64,000 nucleotides of DNA from Codonopsis lanceolata. Lineage: Eukaryota > Streptophyta > Magnoliopsida > Asterales > Campanulaceae. Shown piece by piece: positions 22,277 to 33,664 of this stretch. Under the pieces are notes generated by a model, which saw only the letters and a program-made list of their open reading frames with translations, was not told where the DNA came from and made no database searches. A program made the translations under genes and the position numbers. The first letter of the stretch is position 1; each line of letters opens with the position of its first letter. The stretch spans positions 6,942,340-7,006,339 of the forward strand of contig CM028378.1 of assembly GCA_013146195.2 (NCBI GenBank), in the 5' to 3' direction.

Positions 22277-25100
22277 TGTTCACACTAAACCATGTTTTTT
22301 CCTCAAATATTACATGAAAATGATGTTGGACTTTCCCATTTATAGCTGAAAATGTAACCTTGAGCCTTAATTTATAAAAGTTGACACTAAAGACCCTAAG
22401 TATAAAACCGTGTGAACCTTTATATAACAAATCGTAGTTAACAAAAAAATGCTAGAAGTTAATAAAAACGGTCATATGAGTATTTTTTAAAAGATATATT
22501 TCTATAATCCGACCAAATATTTGTTGTTAAGCTGAGCTGTGGAAAAATGAAGCCTCATAAAACAGTGCCACAAAATCACAGAAAACCTTCTTAAAAATGA
22601 AATAAATATTTCCTCGTTCTAAGTAAATAATCAATTATCTCATTTTGAGATATTTTATTTTAAAAAATCATTTAAAAAATTAAAGCATAAAATAGTATTT
22701 TACTACTAATAAATTATTAAAAGTATCGTTTTAAGAAAATATTAACCGTCGTAGGGATACGGAGTAAATAAATAAATGAAAGTTGCGAATATTTCGGCGC
22801 AATCCCCGGGTTACGCGTTAGCTGACCCGGCTTGAGCCTAACTTAACTGCCTTTCCAAGAGTCTATCCATCAGACATCAGTTAAAAAATTCAAATTTCAT
22901 ACAAAAAATTTCTTTAGTACTTGGCTTCTAGTACTTGCTATATAGTAGCTTGTAAACAAATCACAAAAAGAACATGTCCCATACTTATTGACTTATTGTT
23001 ATGTTTTTCATTTTCACCTCTTCAAAATATTGTTTTGTTTGTAATTTATATTTTAAATCAATACTATTTAAATTTTACTAATTTACCTTTATGTTTTTTC
23101 CTAATTAAATTATTGGTCACGTACATATTATCTTTAAAAAAACTACACATTATATCAATGTTAACTATTAAATCTATTTTTTCCCTAAATCAAATAATAA
23201 TTTTGAAACAAAGAGAATATCTTTGATATGCATAATGTCTCTTAATAAAAATACAAGTGCACCGATTCCATTTATTTGTTTCAACAAGCTGGATAGAGAC
23301 CCTTTATTGTATAGTACTCACTTCATTATTAAATAATTATTCTTTTTTTTGTTCGTTTTAAAATAATTGTTCTATTTCAAAACTTTATTTTAAAAAAATA
23401 TTTTTTAAATCATTTTATCCCTACTGTATTTATCTATTTTAATTATGGTCACCTACACAAAGAGTACTAGAGGGACCACACATTAAATCTATATTTACAA
23501 TATATTAAAGGATTAATATATATTTTGGTCCCTGGATTTATGCGAAAATATTAGTTTGGCCCATGGGTTCTATAACATATTCATGTGGTCCCTTCATTCG
23601 ATTTTTTTGATCAATTTCCTCCCTCCCACCGTTACCGTTACATTTTTCGTCCGCTTTTTTACAATATGACTAAATTGCCCTCGATTTCATTTCTTTTCAA
23701 CCCGAAGAAGATTGAGATAAGATCAATTATTTCATCACCGATAAAGATTCAACATTCAAAGATCAACTCAACTACATTGAATTTGTTCAAAGAGAGATAT
23801 GCATCCAAGTGTACTATAAATTAAAAAATTAATACACATATATCAACAGGTAGAACCCTTTGGGATTTTGACCGGAAAAAAAAGGTTTTACCAAATACAC
23901 ATCAACATAGATGTCGATGGTGTCATCAGGGTTGGGGAAATCAACCGTAGCTCCAGCGAGTGGGATTCGGGGATGAACATATGTTTTGGATGGGGCTTGA
24001 GCTGCGAGCGCCTCTGATCTGTCTCTCCCTCTCTATTCAATTTCTCTATCTATTTGCTAGTTCAGTCCGGGAGAATTGGTACGAGGCATGTCTACACCAT
24101 AGACCATACAATGGAAAAGAAAGATGCGAGTGAGAAAAAAGGGGAACTTGGAATGATCACTGTTTCGATTTCCATGTGAAGGTGGAGCTTTCATGTTGTT
24201 ACTTGATTTAGAGAATCGATGGGGAGAGGTAGAGAGAGAGGGGCGTGAAATGAAAGGGAGAAATTAGGTTTTGGGACCCTGATGTAAGGGAAAGGATTAC
24301 GATTGGGACATTATGTCCTTGTCATTTTACCATTTTATCAAATTAATATTAATAATTTAATTAAATTTATTTTTTTAAAATATATGCTAAGTCAATTCAA
24401 ACAATAATTTTGATACGAAGGTAATTGTGTATTATGTGAAGCAAACTAATACGCGACTCAAAGCGAGTAATACCAATAGCCAATAGGTGAAACTTGAAGT
24501 CAACGTTTTGTGAATGAAACAGGAGACTAGGAGAGTGGAGGTGGATCCAGAAATAGAATGATGGATGATGAGATGATGGATCAAAGTATCAAACTCCGGC
24601 TCCAGCCTCCAGCTGGAGGAGTCTGGCTCTATCACTAGGTAGTAGGTCCCTCGGCTCCTTTTACTAATTCAACTGTGTTTTGTTTATATTCAAAACGATT
24701 TTATATTCTAGTAAAAATCTTACTACTAATATTTAGAATAGGTTTGCCGACCAGTCACCAGTGAGAGAAGACAACACTTTTTTTTTTAGTTTTTTTTTCC
24801 CTTTATCTTGTGTATTATGGCATCCACAGTCATGGACATGTGAAAAATTTATTCTCACTTTCATATCATGTCACTTCATCAACTTATAAATATTTTCTCT
24901 ATAAATCTATTATCCAATATACATAAACTCATAAAAGTTTTATAGTATGGACCCATAACTAAATATTTTATTATTTCCCAATATATATTTATTTTCAAAA
25001 ATAAATATATCGTTTTAAAACATAAATATTTATAGAACAAATATAATACCTCCAAAAAATAATTTATATATTTTAAAATTTTATCTTTGAAAAAACATTT
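22277..25100. other. AT-rich intergenic DNA, no gene seen
   Basis: 22600-22767 has weak Stowaway-like ends (CCTCGTTCTAAG and GGGATACGGAG). 23500-24310 is a less AT-rich block starting with TTTTGGTCCCTGG and ending near TTTTGGGACCCTG, possibly a decayed element. No protein signal could be supported. Confidence 0.35.
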
Positions 25101-25280
25101 TTATTCATAAGGAAAATTTGGTGGAGCTTGAAAATAAGGTGGAACTTGAAAATTCGGGGAAGCTTGTATATTTGGCAGACCTTGAACATTCAACGGAGCT
25201 AAAAAATTAGGAGTAGTTTTGGCATTCACAAAATCTTCGACATTAGAGTTCAATAAATTTGTAAAAAAAATGTTATTCAT
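25101..25280 (-). pseudogene. 59-codon ORF, likely remnant of a PIF/Harbinger-associated ORF1
   Basis: From ATG at 25280 to the stop at 25101 the minus strand is open and reads MNNIFFTNLLNSNVEDFVNA, followed by a Pro/Asn/Gln/Phe repeat of the type (P)NFQ(A/V)PP. This style of N-terminus is common in plant proteins associated with Harbinger elements and annotated as NAM-associated or GST-T3-like. The body of the protein is missing. Nearby GCATCCACAG (about 24820) and GTTGGAGGTGCTCTTA (about 25595-25610) resemble Harbinger MITE ends but do not pair well. Confidence 0.35.
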
Positions 25281-25828
25281 AACAAAAGAAATGTAAATAA
25301 GAATTTGTGTAGAGAATGAGAAAGTATAGATGAATTTATGTAAAAAAAATTGAAAACCAATTTATATGATTTTTTATTACCGTTATTTCATTACCATTGT
25401 AAAGTTTTTTTTTTTATTTATAAAAATAGCCGTTGCAATGGACAAGTAGTTGTCATTTTCCTCCAATTTTGCTGACCAAGCAATGTATAAACCGTTCCAA
25501 GAACTTGGACCTTTTGTAGCCACCTCAGCAAGATGAACAACCACTCCATACCTTTGCAATGATAAAAAGCTTTAAAGTAAGTTTTTCACCTGCCGTTGGA
25601 GGTGCTCTTAGACTACTTCCTTTTCCCGATGTACATCCTACATTCCATAGGACAAATTATTTTAGACAAAAAATTAAATAAGACGATCAGATATTTTTTG
25701 TATAATAAATTTTCTTTATCAGATTTATTATGTATCAGTAGATTGAGTGACAGAGTGGGACTCGATCATACAAATTAAAATTTACAGGAGACCTAATCTA
25801 ATTCTTTATACAAGATAACTAGTAAGCA

Positions 25829-27068
25829 TCTATTATATAAAACAGATCGGTCGGTTATTAAAAGCTAATTACCAGTCAGGATCGATCTTCACAAAGCTAT
25901 TTATCGGCCAGGATTTAAATCTTTTGAAAAAGCTATTTACCGGCCAGGATTTGTTTTTACGAAACACATTTAACGATCAGGATTACATTTTATCGAAAAC
26001 CATTTTTTTACACGATCCTTATCTCTCCCACTATCTCTTTCTCTCTCATCCTCTAATCTCTCATCCAGTATCTCTTTCTCTCTCATCCTCTACAAATCTA
26101 TTTTATTTTATGAATCACGTTTTGGAGAAGAGGAAAAGTGGAAAAAAAACAAAAGGCCTTTCAAGGTTGAGTAGACAAATCCATTTTATTAGGAAAATGA
26201 GTATGCGGCAAATCTGATTTCTTGGTTTTAAAAAATAATCAACAAGAAAAAAAAAGGTCAATCACCAACCAAGAAAGTTAATTACCGTTAAAAGTTAATT
26301 ACGTCAATAATTGATTTTGTTATTTAAATTAATTGGTAAAAGTTAATTATTGGCTAGATTTATTTTTCCCAAACATATTTAATTACCGGTAAAAGTTAAT
26401 GTTATTTAAATTAATTAGTTAAAAGTTAATTACGGGTAAAAAATTATTATTACATTTTGTTAATTACAGGTAAAAGTTAATTATGCTCGATAGTTGGTAA
26501 ACGTTAATTACACCCGATAACATGTTTTGTTATTTAAATTAATCTCTATTTTTCACCGGTAAAAGTTAATTAGGAAACGCTACAGTATTCCAATGGATGT
26601 AGCTTGATTTTTTGAAATTAAAATATTACGTTAAGACAAATAAAAAAAGTATGACAATTTTGTAAAGATGGATTGGAGGGAATGTGTACATAGTTATTGA
26701 TAAAAAATAATAATATATTTTACATGTTAATTTTCTTTTTGTCTTAAATAACAATATTTGATGATTGATTTTGCTTACAAAAGTAATTTTTTACCTTTTA
26801 TTTTACTGTTGGATGATCATATTATTTTAATTGATTACCGAAATGTGTTAATTTTAAATTGGTTATTTTGGTAAGTTTGAATTTTCTTTGTTGAACATAT
26901 TCATAAACACTTTGGGCTGGAATACATGTATGTCACCATACAGAAAAATTTTAGTCTCTTTTTGAAACATGATTAAAACATATTTTTATTTATTTAAATA
27001 TTGACACCCTCCAATATTAACTTCCTCCTCTACTCGCACCGTGCCATGGGCACGAGCACAAATACTAG
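25829..27068 (+). mobile_element. Non-autonomous Helitron (1240 bp)
   Basis: It begins TCTATTATATAAAACAGATC after A25828 and ends AATACTAG before T27069. A perfect hairpin with CGTGCC/GGCACG arms (27040-27054) lies 14 bases from the end. The interior at 26260-26580 has about nine imperfect copies of GGTAAAAGTTAATTA. The 5' end matches the Helitron at 40146. Confidence 0.86.
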
Positions 27069-27275
27069 TTACAACTAATGTAAGACGTGTTCATTCGGTA
27101 ATATTCATGATTTTGGTTATTGATTATTTTTCTTATTGATGTCACCAATTTCTCTATATCGATCTCTCCCATTTTTTCTTGGGTTATTATAAAACAAAAG
27201 GTAAACAAACATTCAATAACAAACCCAAGACAAGCAGACCTTAAGACTCTTTCTTTGATTAACAAGTACCATATA

Positions 27276-27533
27276 CTCCCTCCGTCCCTAAATTATCGTC
27301 CTAGTTGACCTGGCACACAGATTAAGAAAAAACAATTGGCTTGATTATTTATATTGGTTTAATGTGTAGTTTCCTTTAAAGCCCATGTGTATGTGGCCCA
27401 TAATTAAAGTAGGGTGAAAAAATAAGGGTAAAGTGGTAAAAGTGATGTTCTAAAAAGGTAAGTTTTAAAGTGGACAATTATTTTGGGACGGACGAAAAAG
27501 GAAAGGAGGACGATAATTTAGGGACGGAGGGAG
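27276..27533. mobile_element. Stowaway MITE (258 bp)
   Basis: Terminal inverted repeats CTCCCTCCGTCCCTAAATTA and their complement at the right end are near perfect for over 25 bp. TA flanks both sides. It is a close sister of 29386-29644. Confidence 0.93.
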
Positions 27534-28046
27534 TATACAAGATTACCCTACCATATGAATATTTGAAAAATAAAAACACAACATTAGGAAAACATTCCTT
27601 TTGTCCAAATTAATTGTCCCATATCTTATTTAAAAAAACGTTCTTTTATTTAATAAAATTATTTATAATACTCTTTTTAATTGTCAAATGAGAATTAAGA
27701 TGAGTTAATTGATTTGATACTATTAATGTAAAATTTTGAGGGTTAATCAATTTCTTAAAACAAAAGTATAATTTAGAAGGTAATTATGAGTAATAATGGT
27801 CATTTCGTACATTTTTAATTGATTATCTTGCCAAATTGCTTGAGAGATGCTGGCCGTGGCCGTGTGTTCATCTTTGAGTGTGACTGTGAGAGAGAATATA
27901 AATATGAATTCCGCGTGAAAATGTAGCAATTGGTTCATACTTCATACTTGAACTTGACAACTTCAATTCATTGCCGGATTGCCACTTAGCGTGACAGAAT
28001 GAGGAAGAAGTCCATTTCATATCATCCAATTTTACAGCTGGACTAA

Positions 28047-28113
<67 letters not shown>

Positions 28114-29385
28114 TGCAATGAATTATGATTCCCCCGGCCCCCCTGGCCAGTGGCCCCATATGAATGTATAGGCTTGAGCTTTTAACTCTCTTCAAAATTG
28201 AACTCTGTTGCTTTACTAGCCTATATGGATTCATAGAAATTTCTCTCGTCACACTACATACTCCCTTGTCCTAAAAAATTATCCATTTGATAAATCACAG
28301 TTTTTTCATATCGACCTTTTTTTTAATTTTTTAAATATTTTCTTTTATCTTTACAAATGTTATGTACTTCTTTGGTCTAATAATAATAATCTCAATTTAT
28401 AAGTCAACTTTTTTAATAGTGCAATTTTTTAATAAGTAACTTATGTCAACAAGAGATATACATTATAACTTCAATTCTTTAAATAATAGTCTTCTTTTTC
28501 CGACGGAGAAGAAAGGAAAAGGAAAGAAGGATTTTTTTTAATGATCTTTTTCTATAACTCGATATTACATCGTATCTTCATAAAGTTAGAATATGTAATA
28601 TTATAAGTTTTAGCATTATTACAATCTTTAGCATTAAAATCGTTAGATGATTAAGTTGGTGGTGATTTGAAAAGTTTTAAACGTGTCAAATCAAAGAGAA
28701 CAATAATTCAAAAATCGAGAGAGTATTTAAAATACAATTTGACAATATAATTATAAAAATTACAACTCTTTCAGACTGTCTAGTTTATGTGAATAATCAA
28801 CATTTAACCATTGAATCAGTTTGATTTGTGACATGTGACTAGTTAAACTAACAAATAGGGACCTAGCTAAAAAGTACCAATTTTGATTTTTTATTTTGTT
28901 ACATTCTCAGTCAAATTGGGTGACACCTTATTTCTCACATAAAATTAGTATTTCTTCTGTTTTTAAATAATACTACTTCATTTTTAATTAATTATTTTCT
29001 TTCATAACGTTCTAACTTGTAATTATGTCATATATTCAAAAGTATTAAAAAAATCATACTTTCACCAATATTTAAATCCAAACAATTTATTTTTCTTAAA
29101 CGATGTATCAAATCAATTCAAACAATATTTTGAAAACAAATGAAGTAATATTTAGTTTTGATATCCTATAACATTCATTACCCTAGGCCATAGTGAAACA
29201 ATTGGTTGAAACAAAATAAGTGTGAAACCCAATCACAAAAATGCACACTCAAGGACAATTTGGTTTTGATTCGAGTTAGACATAAAACCTCGTTCTAGTT
29301 TAACGTCATTGTCTATCCACAATCCCGACCGAAAGCATAATTTAATGAAACCAAGGACACAAGTGTCAAGTCAATTTGGTTATTA
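27534..29385. other. Intergenic DNA
   Basis: No gene is visible. 28259-28726 may be a degenerate MITE (ACTCCCTTGTCC at left, GAGAGAGTA at right). 28560-28690 is similar to 48960-49060 upstream of the aminotransferase gene. 28952-29149 also has MITE-like ends. Confidence 0.4.
28047..28111. repeat. (TC)n(TA)n microsatellite
   Basis: About thirteen TC units run directly into about twenty TA units. Confidence 0.96.
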
Positions 29386-29644
29386 CTCCACTCGTTCTTA
29401 AATAATCGTCCTAATTGATCCGACGTACAATTTAAAAAAAAAACAATTGACTTGATTATTTATATTGGTTTAATGTGTAGTTTCTTTTAAAGCCCATGTG
29501 TATGTGACCCATAATTAAAGTAGAGTAAAAAAGTAAGGATAAAGTGGTAAAATTGATGTTCTAAAAATGTAAGTTTCAAACTGAACAATTATTTTGGGAC
29601 AGACGAAAAAAAAAAGAAGGACGATAATTTAGGAACGGAGGGAG
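29386..29644. mobile_element. Stowaway MITE (259 bp)
   Basis: It is aligned over its whole length with 27276-27533, including the block GGTTTAATGTGTAGTTTC. The right end is GGAACGGAGGGAG and the left end is mutated (CTCCACTCGTTC). TA flanks both sides. Confidence 0.9.
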
Positions 29645-29906
29645 TACATGATTCTCAAATCTTGATTGGAAAGATTGTAAATGCTTGATGGAATGATGTT
29701 ATATTGTTACCATTTTATTTTGTCATTTCTCCCATTATGCCCCTCCCTCCATGAGCGTTATATATTTGACGTTAAGTTGCACTGTCATCCACTTGGGGAG
29801 CAATTGGCTCTTTTTTCCTTACTTGAGAGGGAGCAATTGAGTCTTTTCGGAGAAGAAGAAAGACATTGGGTATTAAAATTTTCACATGATCGCCTTATTT
29901 TTTTTT

Positions 29907-30581
29907 GGGTCGTGCTATTGAGACTCACCGTTCCTTTAAGTTGATTCCCCAAAAATTCAAACTTCTATTTTACCCTCCCCTATCCAAGTTGAACCCCCTT
30001 CCCACCACCTCACCGCCTCCTCCCTCTCCCCCACCTCACTGTCTCCTCCCCCCCACACCGCCTCCTCTCTCTCCCCCACCTCACTATCTCCTCCCTCCCC
30101 CATACCCCCTTTTTACTCACATCCAATCCACAGCTTCTTCCCTCCCCTTCTATCACCACCTCCTCCCCCTCCTTCATCACAGTATAATCACCCCCCTCGC
30201 ACCTCCATTCTTCCCCATTTCTCCATTTTAAAAAAAAAATTAATTCCAAGTTTGTTTGGCCCTGGTCGATCGAACAAACTTATTCTGTTCGACCACAAGG
30301 CTGTTCGGTCACCCATGACGAACAATTTAAGGTTATTCGGTCACCCATGGCTGAATAGAACATGTTTGTTCGATCGACCAGGATCGAACAAACCTGAAAT
30401 TATTTTTTTTATTTTTTTTAAAAGAGAGAGAAACAGGGAAGAATGGAGGTGTGGGGGGAGAGGGAGGAGGCAGTGAGGGGGTGTGGAAGGGGGGTCAACT
30501 TGGATAGGGGAGAGTAAAATAGGAAGTTTGGGTTTTGGGAGGGTCAACTTGGAGGAACGAGGGGTCTCAATAGCGCGACCC
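29907..30581. mobile_element. Large inverted-repeat (fold-back) element, 675 bp
   Basis: The left end GGGTCGTGCTATTGAGAC is matched on the complement of the right end by GGGTCGCGCTATTGAGAC. Similarity continues for about 150-300 bp through pyrimidine-rich arms (CCTATCCAAGTTGA, CCTCCTCCCTCTCCCCC). The centre (30260-30400) holds a second palindrome, CCTGGTCGATCGAACAAAC and its complement, around two copies of TTCGGTCACCCATG. Poly-T flanks both ends so the target duplication cannot be resolved. Superfamily uncertain, perhaps Mutator-like. Confidence 0.75.
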
Positions 30582-30895
30582 TTTTTTATTTTGATGATGT
30601 CATCCATGTCCCCCCATTTTTACGATGATACCCAAACAGCCAAACAGGTCCATTTTTATAATTAGAAAAGACTAGTTTACCCATAATTTTGTGCAAGTGA
30701 GTTATGCATGACAATGCAACCTAACCTCAAATATATAACGCCCATGGGCGGAAGGAGGTATAATAGGACAAATGGCAACGTCATGTATGAAGTTAGGAAA
30801 ATTTTAACATTGAGATGCATTATGAGATTTGATCTTGATGTATACTCGAGAGTGGTAAACATATTTTGGTCTTTTATTTTTAACTTATATTATTA

Positions 30896-31158
30896 CTCCA
30901 TCCATTCATAAATCATAGTTCTTTTTAACTCAGCACATCGTTAAAAAAATTTAACTAATCGTGTTGTAAATATTTGTGTAATGTGTGGTTTCATTTAATA
31001 CTCTTTAGCATGCGGTCATAATTAAGGAAGATATCATAAGTAATAGCAAAGTGGTAAAAGTATCTTCGTAAAAAGGAAATTTTTATTAATGACATTAACA
31101 ATTATTTTGGAACTAATAAAAATACAAATAAGAACATTTTTTTTAGGAACATATGGAG
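30896..31158. mobile_element. Diverged Stowaway MITE (263 bp)
   Basis: It starts CTCCATCCATTCATAAATCA and ends GGAACATATGGAG with TA on both sides. The interior retains AATGTGTGGTTTCATTTAA and AAGTGGTAAAAG, shared with the 27276 and 29386 copies. Confidence 0.75.
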
Positions 31159-31417
31159 TATCTTTTATTTTACGAAGTAGGAACAAAGGTCAAAATAAGA
31201 CAAAAAATTAGAAAATATTATTTTACGGGTATTTTCTGTATGATAGATCTTCTTGATCTGGGTCATCGTGTGTTGGTGGGCTGAGCTCTGAAATAATGGA
31301 GCTCCGTCTTACGAATTATAATCCTTAAAACAGTCTAACATATAACCTACTCATATATTTTTACTTAATTATTGATTATAAATTAGAACCATTTATAACT
31401 ACATGTATTTTACTTAA

Positions 31418-33664
31418 TTAGTTTTACACTCGTGCGTTAAATGCATTGACAAAAATATTTTTTAATTAAATAATATTTAAGCAAAACGAATACGCAAATC
31501 AAAATCAAAAAAATAAATTAAGAAAAATAAGTTGACTTTCCATCTTCATCAGTATTAGGGTAATGATATCCTTACAAATATTCTTATCACTCTCCTTACA
31601 ATTATGCATTTGTCAAAAAACAACTTAGGTGAGTCATCATTTCACAAAGGCATAGTTGTAAGAAGAGTGGTAAGAATAGTTGTAAGGATAACATTACTCC
31701 CAGTATTAATATCTTCAAGCCAAAACGATTTGTTATCCTATAAACGACATACAACTGACCATGATTGAATACTAACTTCTTCAAGAAGAGTCCTACATGC
31801 GAAAGTGATTGACCTTGACTTTTGTTAATTGTCATGGCATACGATACTACTAATGTAAATAATCTTCTTTGTAAACTTGAAAGACAACCTCACATCTAAT
31901 GGAAACAATGACATTCTTGATATAAACATTTTGTCACCAACATTGCTTCCATTCGAAAAATTTACTTCAAGAGCGTGTTTCTCAAGCATGGTAATAATTA
32001 GTTTTGTTCTATTGCACAACTATGCGGCATGGTCAATATTTTTCAATAACATCACTGAAATATCAACCTTAAGTGTTAATTCATTGTTAGACAATCCTGA
32101 ACACTTTATATTATTAAAAAAATATGTAGAATGAATGTCTTCAAACAAACTTGTGTTATTATTACCCTGCACATAAAATTTGAACTCAAATAAGTTCTTC
32201 CTTTTAACTTTAAGTGATTGTTATAAACCATGTACTCATTTATGATGTCAACAACATCAAGAATCGGGGTAAGCATAACTATTTCTTGCAAATATGACAC
32301 GTTATAAAAGACTCCAAAAATGATAGATATATACTTTCAACAATTTACTCGATCATGCATTAACCAAAAGGCCATTTGGAACTTCTATTGTTACAACACC
32401 ATCATTTTCACCACCACGTGTACTGTCGTCAATACTTAAAATCCACTCAGAAAATGTCTTCAACACGAGACCGCATTCGCCATTACCAAGAGCTTGTAGT
32501 CTCATGTTTTTTGTAAGTCTCAAAACTATGCAATACGTCCATAAATGGTACAGTTCTTTCAAATGGTCATTATGATGGTATTGTTTTGATTCTAAGAATG
32601 TGACTGACATTATCTCATCATAAAATTTCATTCAAATTCTATATAAGACAGTTTCCTATCATAGTGTCTTATGCAATGTTTATATATAAAAGTTAGAGTT
32701 GTCTAATGTATGACTTATTTTGAAACAATTTGTTTATATAGATGTGATGGAAAATAAAATGTTCAGACATCTGAATGCATAATTCCGATGAAAAAAAGAA
32801 GGCAAATGCCAGAATTTTAGTCCCAAATCATTATTGGCAACGTACGTCATCGTAAACACTATCAATTTAGTGTACCAGAGACTCTAATTCGTTGCCTTCC
32901 ATACACAAAAAAATAATCTACAGATTAATTTATTTAAAGAAATTTAAGCAGATCAAGAAAAAAGGAATTGTAAAAGCTCAAATCAAAGGCTCAGAAGTTT
33001 ATGGTTTTCGCATCAATAAGCTTTCAAGCTTTTCAGAGTTTGATGGTATAATTTTAGTCATCAATGACTTGAAAATATTGAACTTCAATGAAAGAAAATT
33101 TCAGATCTATCCATCAAAGAAAGGAAAAAAAAAAAGGTATAATGTATCAACAAATTTTTGACTTTCTCGATGATGTTTTCACTTTTAGTTAAAAATATTT
33201 TAATCACATCGTCCATATATCATACATGAAATTATCGTAGTTAAAGAATATATAACTAATAGATGTATAAATAATATTTCATCTATCTCGAAATAATTGT
33301 TTTTTTTTTATTTTGCAGAAGATTGATAAAACGTCTACAAATAATATCCACATACTTTATATAGATGTGATGAAAAATAAAAGGTCAAACATGATATTGT
33401 GAATTATGTTGAAAATACCAGTAGTTTGAGTGTATTCAATGTTCTTAGAAATGTATAAATATATTTATATCAACTTGTCTAAGAATATTAAAATTTTAAT
33501 ATAAAAAAAAAAAAAAAAAGTGTTTCACCTGCAAGTGTTTCTATTTATGAAAATCAGTTTTAAGCGGGAAAATCACGTTTGTTATTATATATATTTTGAT
33601 TATTGATTATATAATTAGAACCATTTATAACTACACGAAAGTGTTATGATTAATATATATAAGA
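31418..33664 (-). mobile_element. Remnant of a helicase-bearing Helitron (2.25 kb)
   Basis: On the minus strand a plausible 5' end TCTTATATATATTAATC starts at 33664 after A. A plausible 3' end GCACGAGTGTAAAACTAA finishes at 31418 before T. Between them, close to the 3' end as expected, are pieces of the Helitron PIF1-like helicase. The Rep nickase domain was not found, so most of the 5' coding part is lost. A direct repeat (TAGAACCATTTATAACTACA) occurs inside the 5' end (about 33615) and just outside the 3' end (about 31385). Confidence 0.6.
31602..32631 (-). pseudogene. Helitron PIF1-like helicase C-terminal half (broken)
   Basis: Four minus-strand frames occur in family order. At 32631-32353 are LRLTKNMRLQAL and NDGVVTIEVPNGLL. 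At 32300-32106 are DVVDIINEYM and KGRTYLSS. At 32019-31825 are MCNRTKLIITML, GDKMFISRMSL and FKF. At 31835-31602 are MTINKSQGQSLSHVGL, FNHGQLYV and GLKILI. These are the last SF1B helicase motifs, including the NKSQGQ motif. The intact enzyme unwinds DNA during rolling-circle transposition. Frameshifts between blocks make this a dead copy. The Walker A motif is not seen. Confidence 0.85.

Noticed and set aside
22800..22870. GC-richer patch (CCCCGGGTTACGCGTTAGCTGACCC) considered as a tRNA gene
   Set aside because: It has no cloverleaf with A and B boxes at correct spacing.
26260..26580. GGTAAAAGTTAATTA repeats considered as a CRISPR-like array
   Set aside because: The spacing is irregular, the copies are diverged, and they sit in a plant Helitron. 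CRISPR arrays are not expected in nuclear plant DNA.
30010..30249. Arg/Gly/Glu-rich and Pro-rich open frames on both strands
   Set aside because: They follow from the low-complexity CCTCC/GGAGG arms of the fold-back element, not from protein coding.
32892..33161. 89-codon plus-strand frame rich in Lys and Ile
   Set aside because: It is antisense within the Helitron remnant, A-rich, and has no recognisable motif. It is probably chance.
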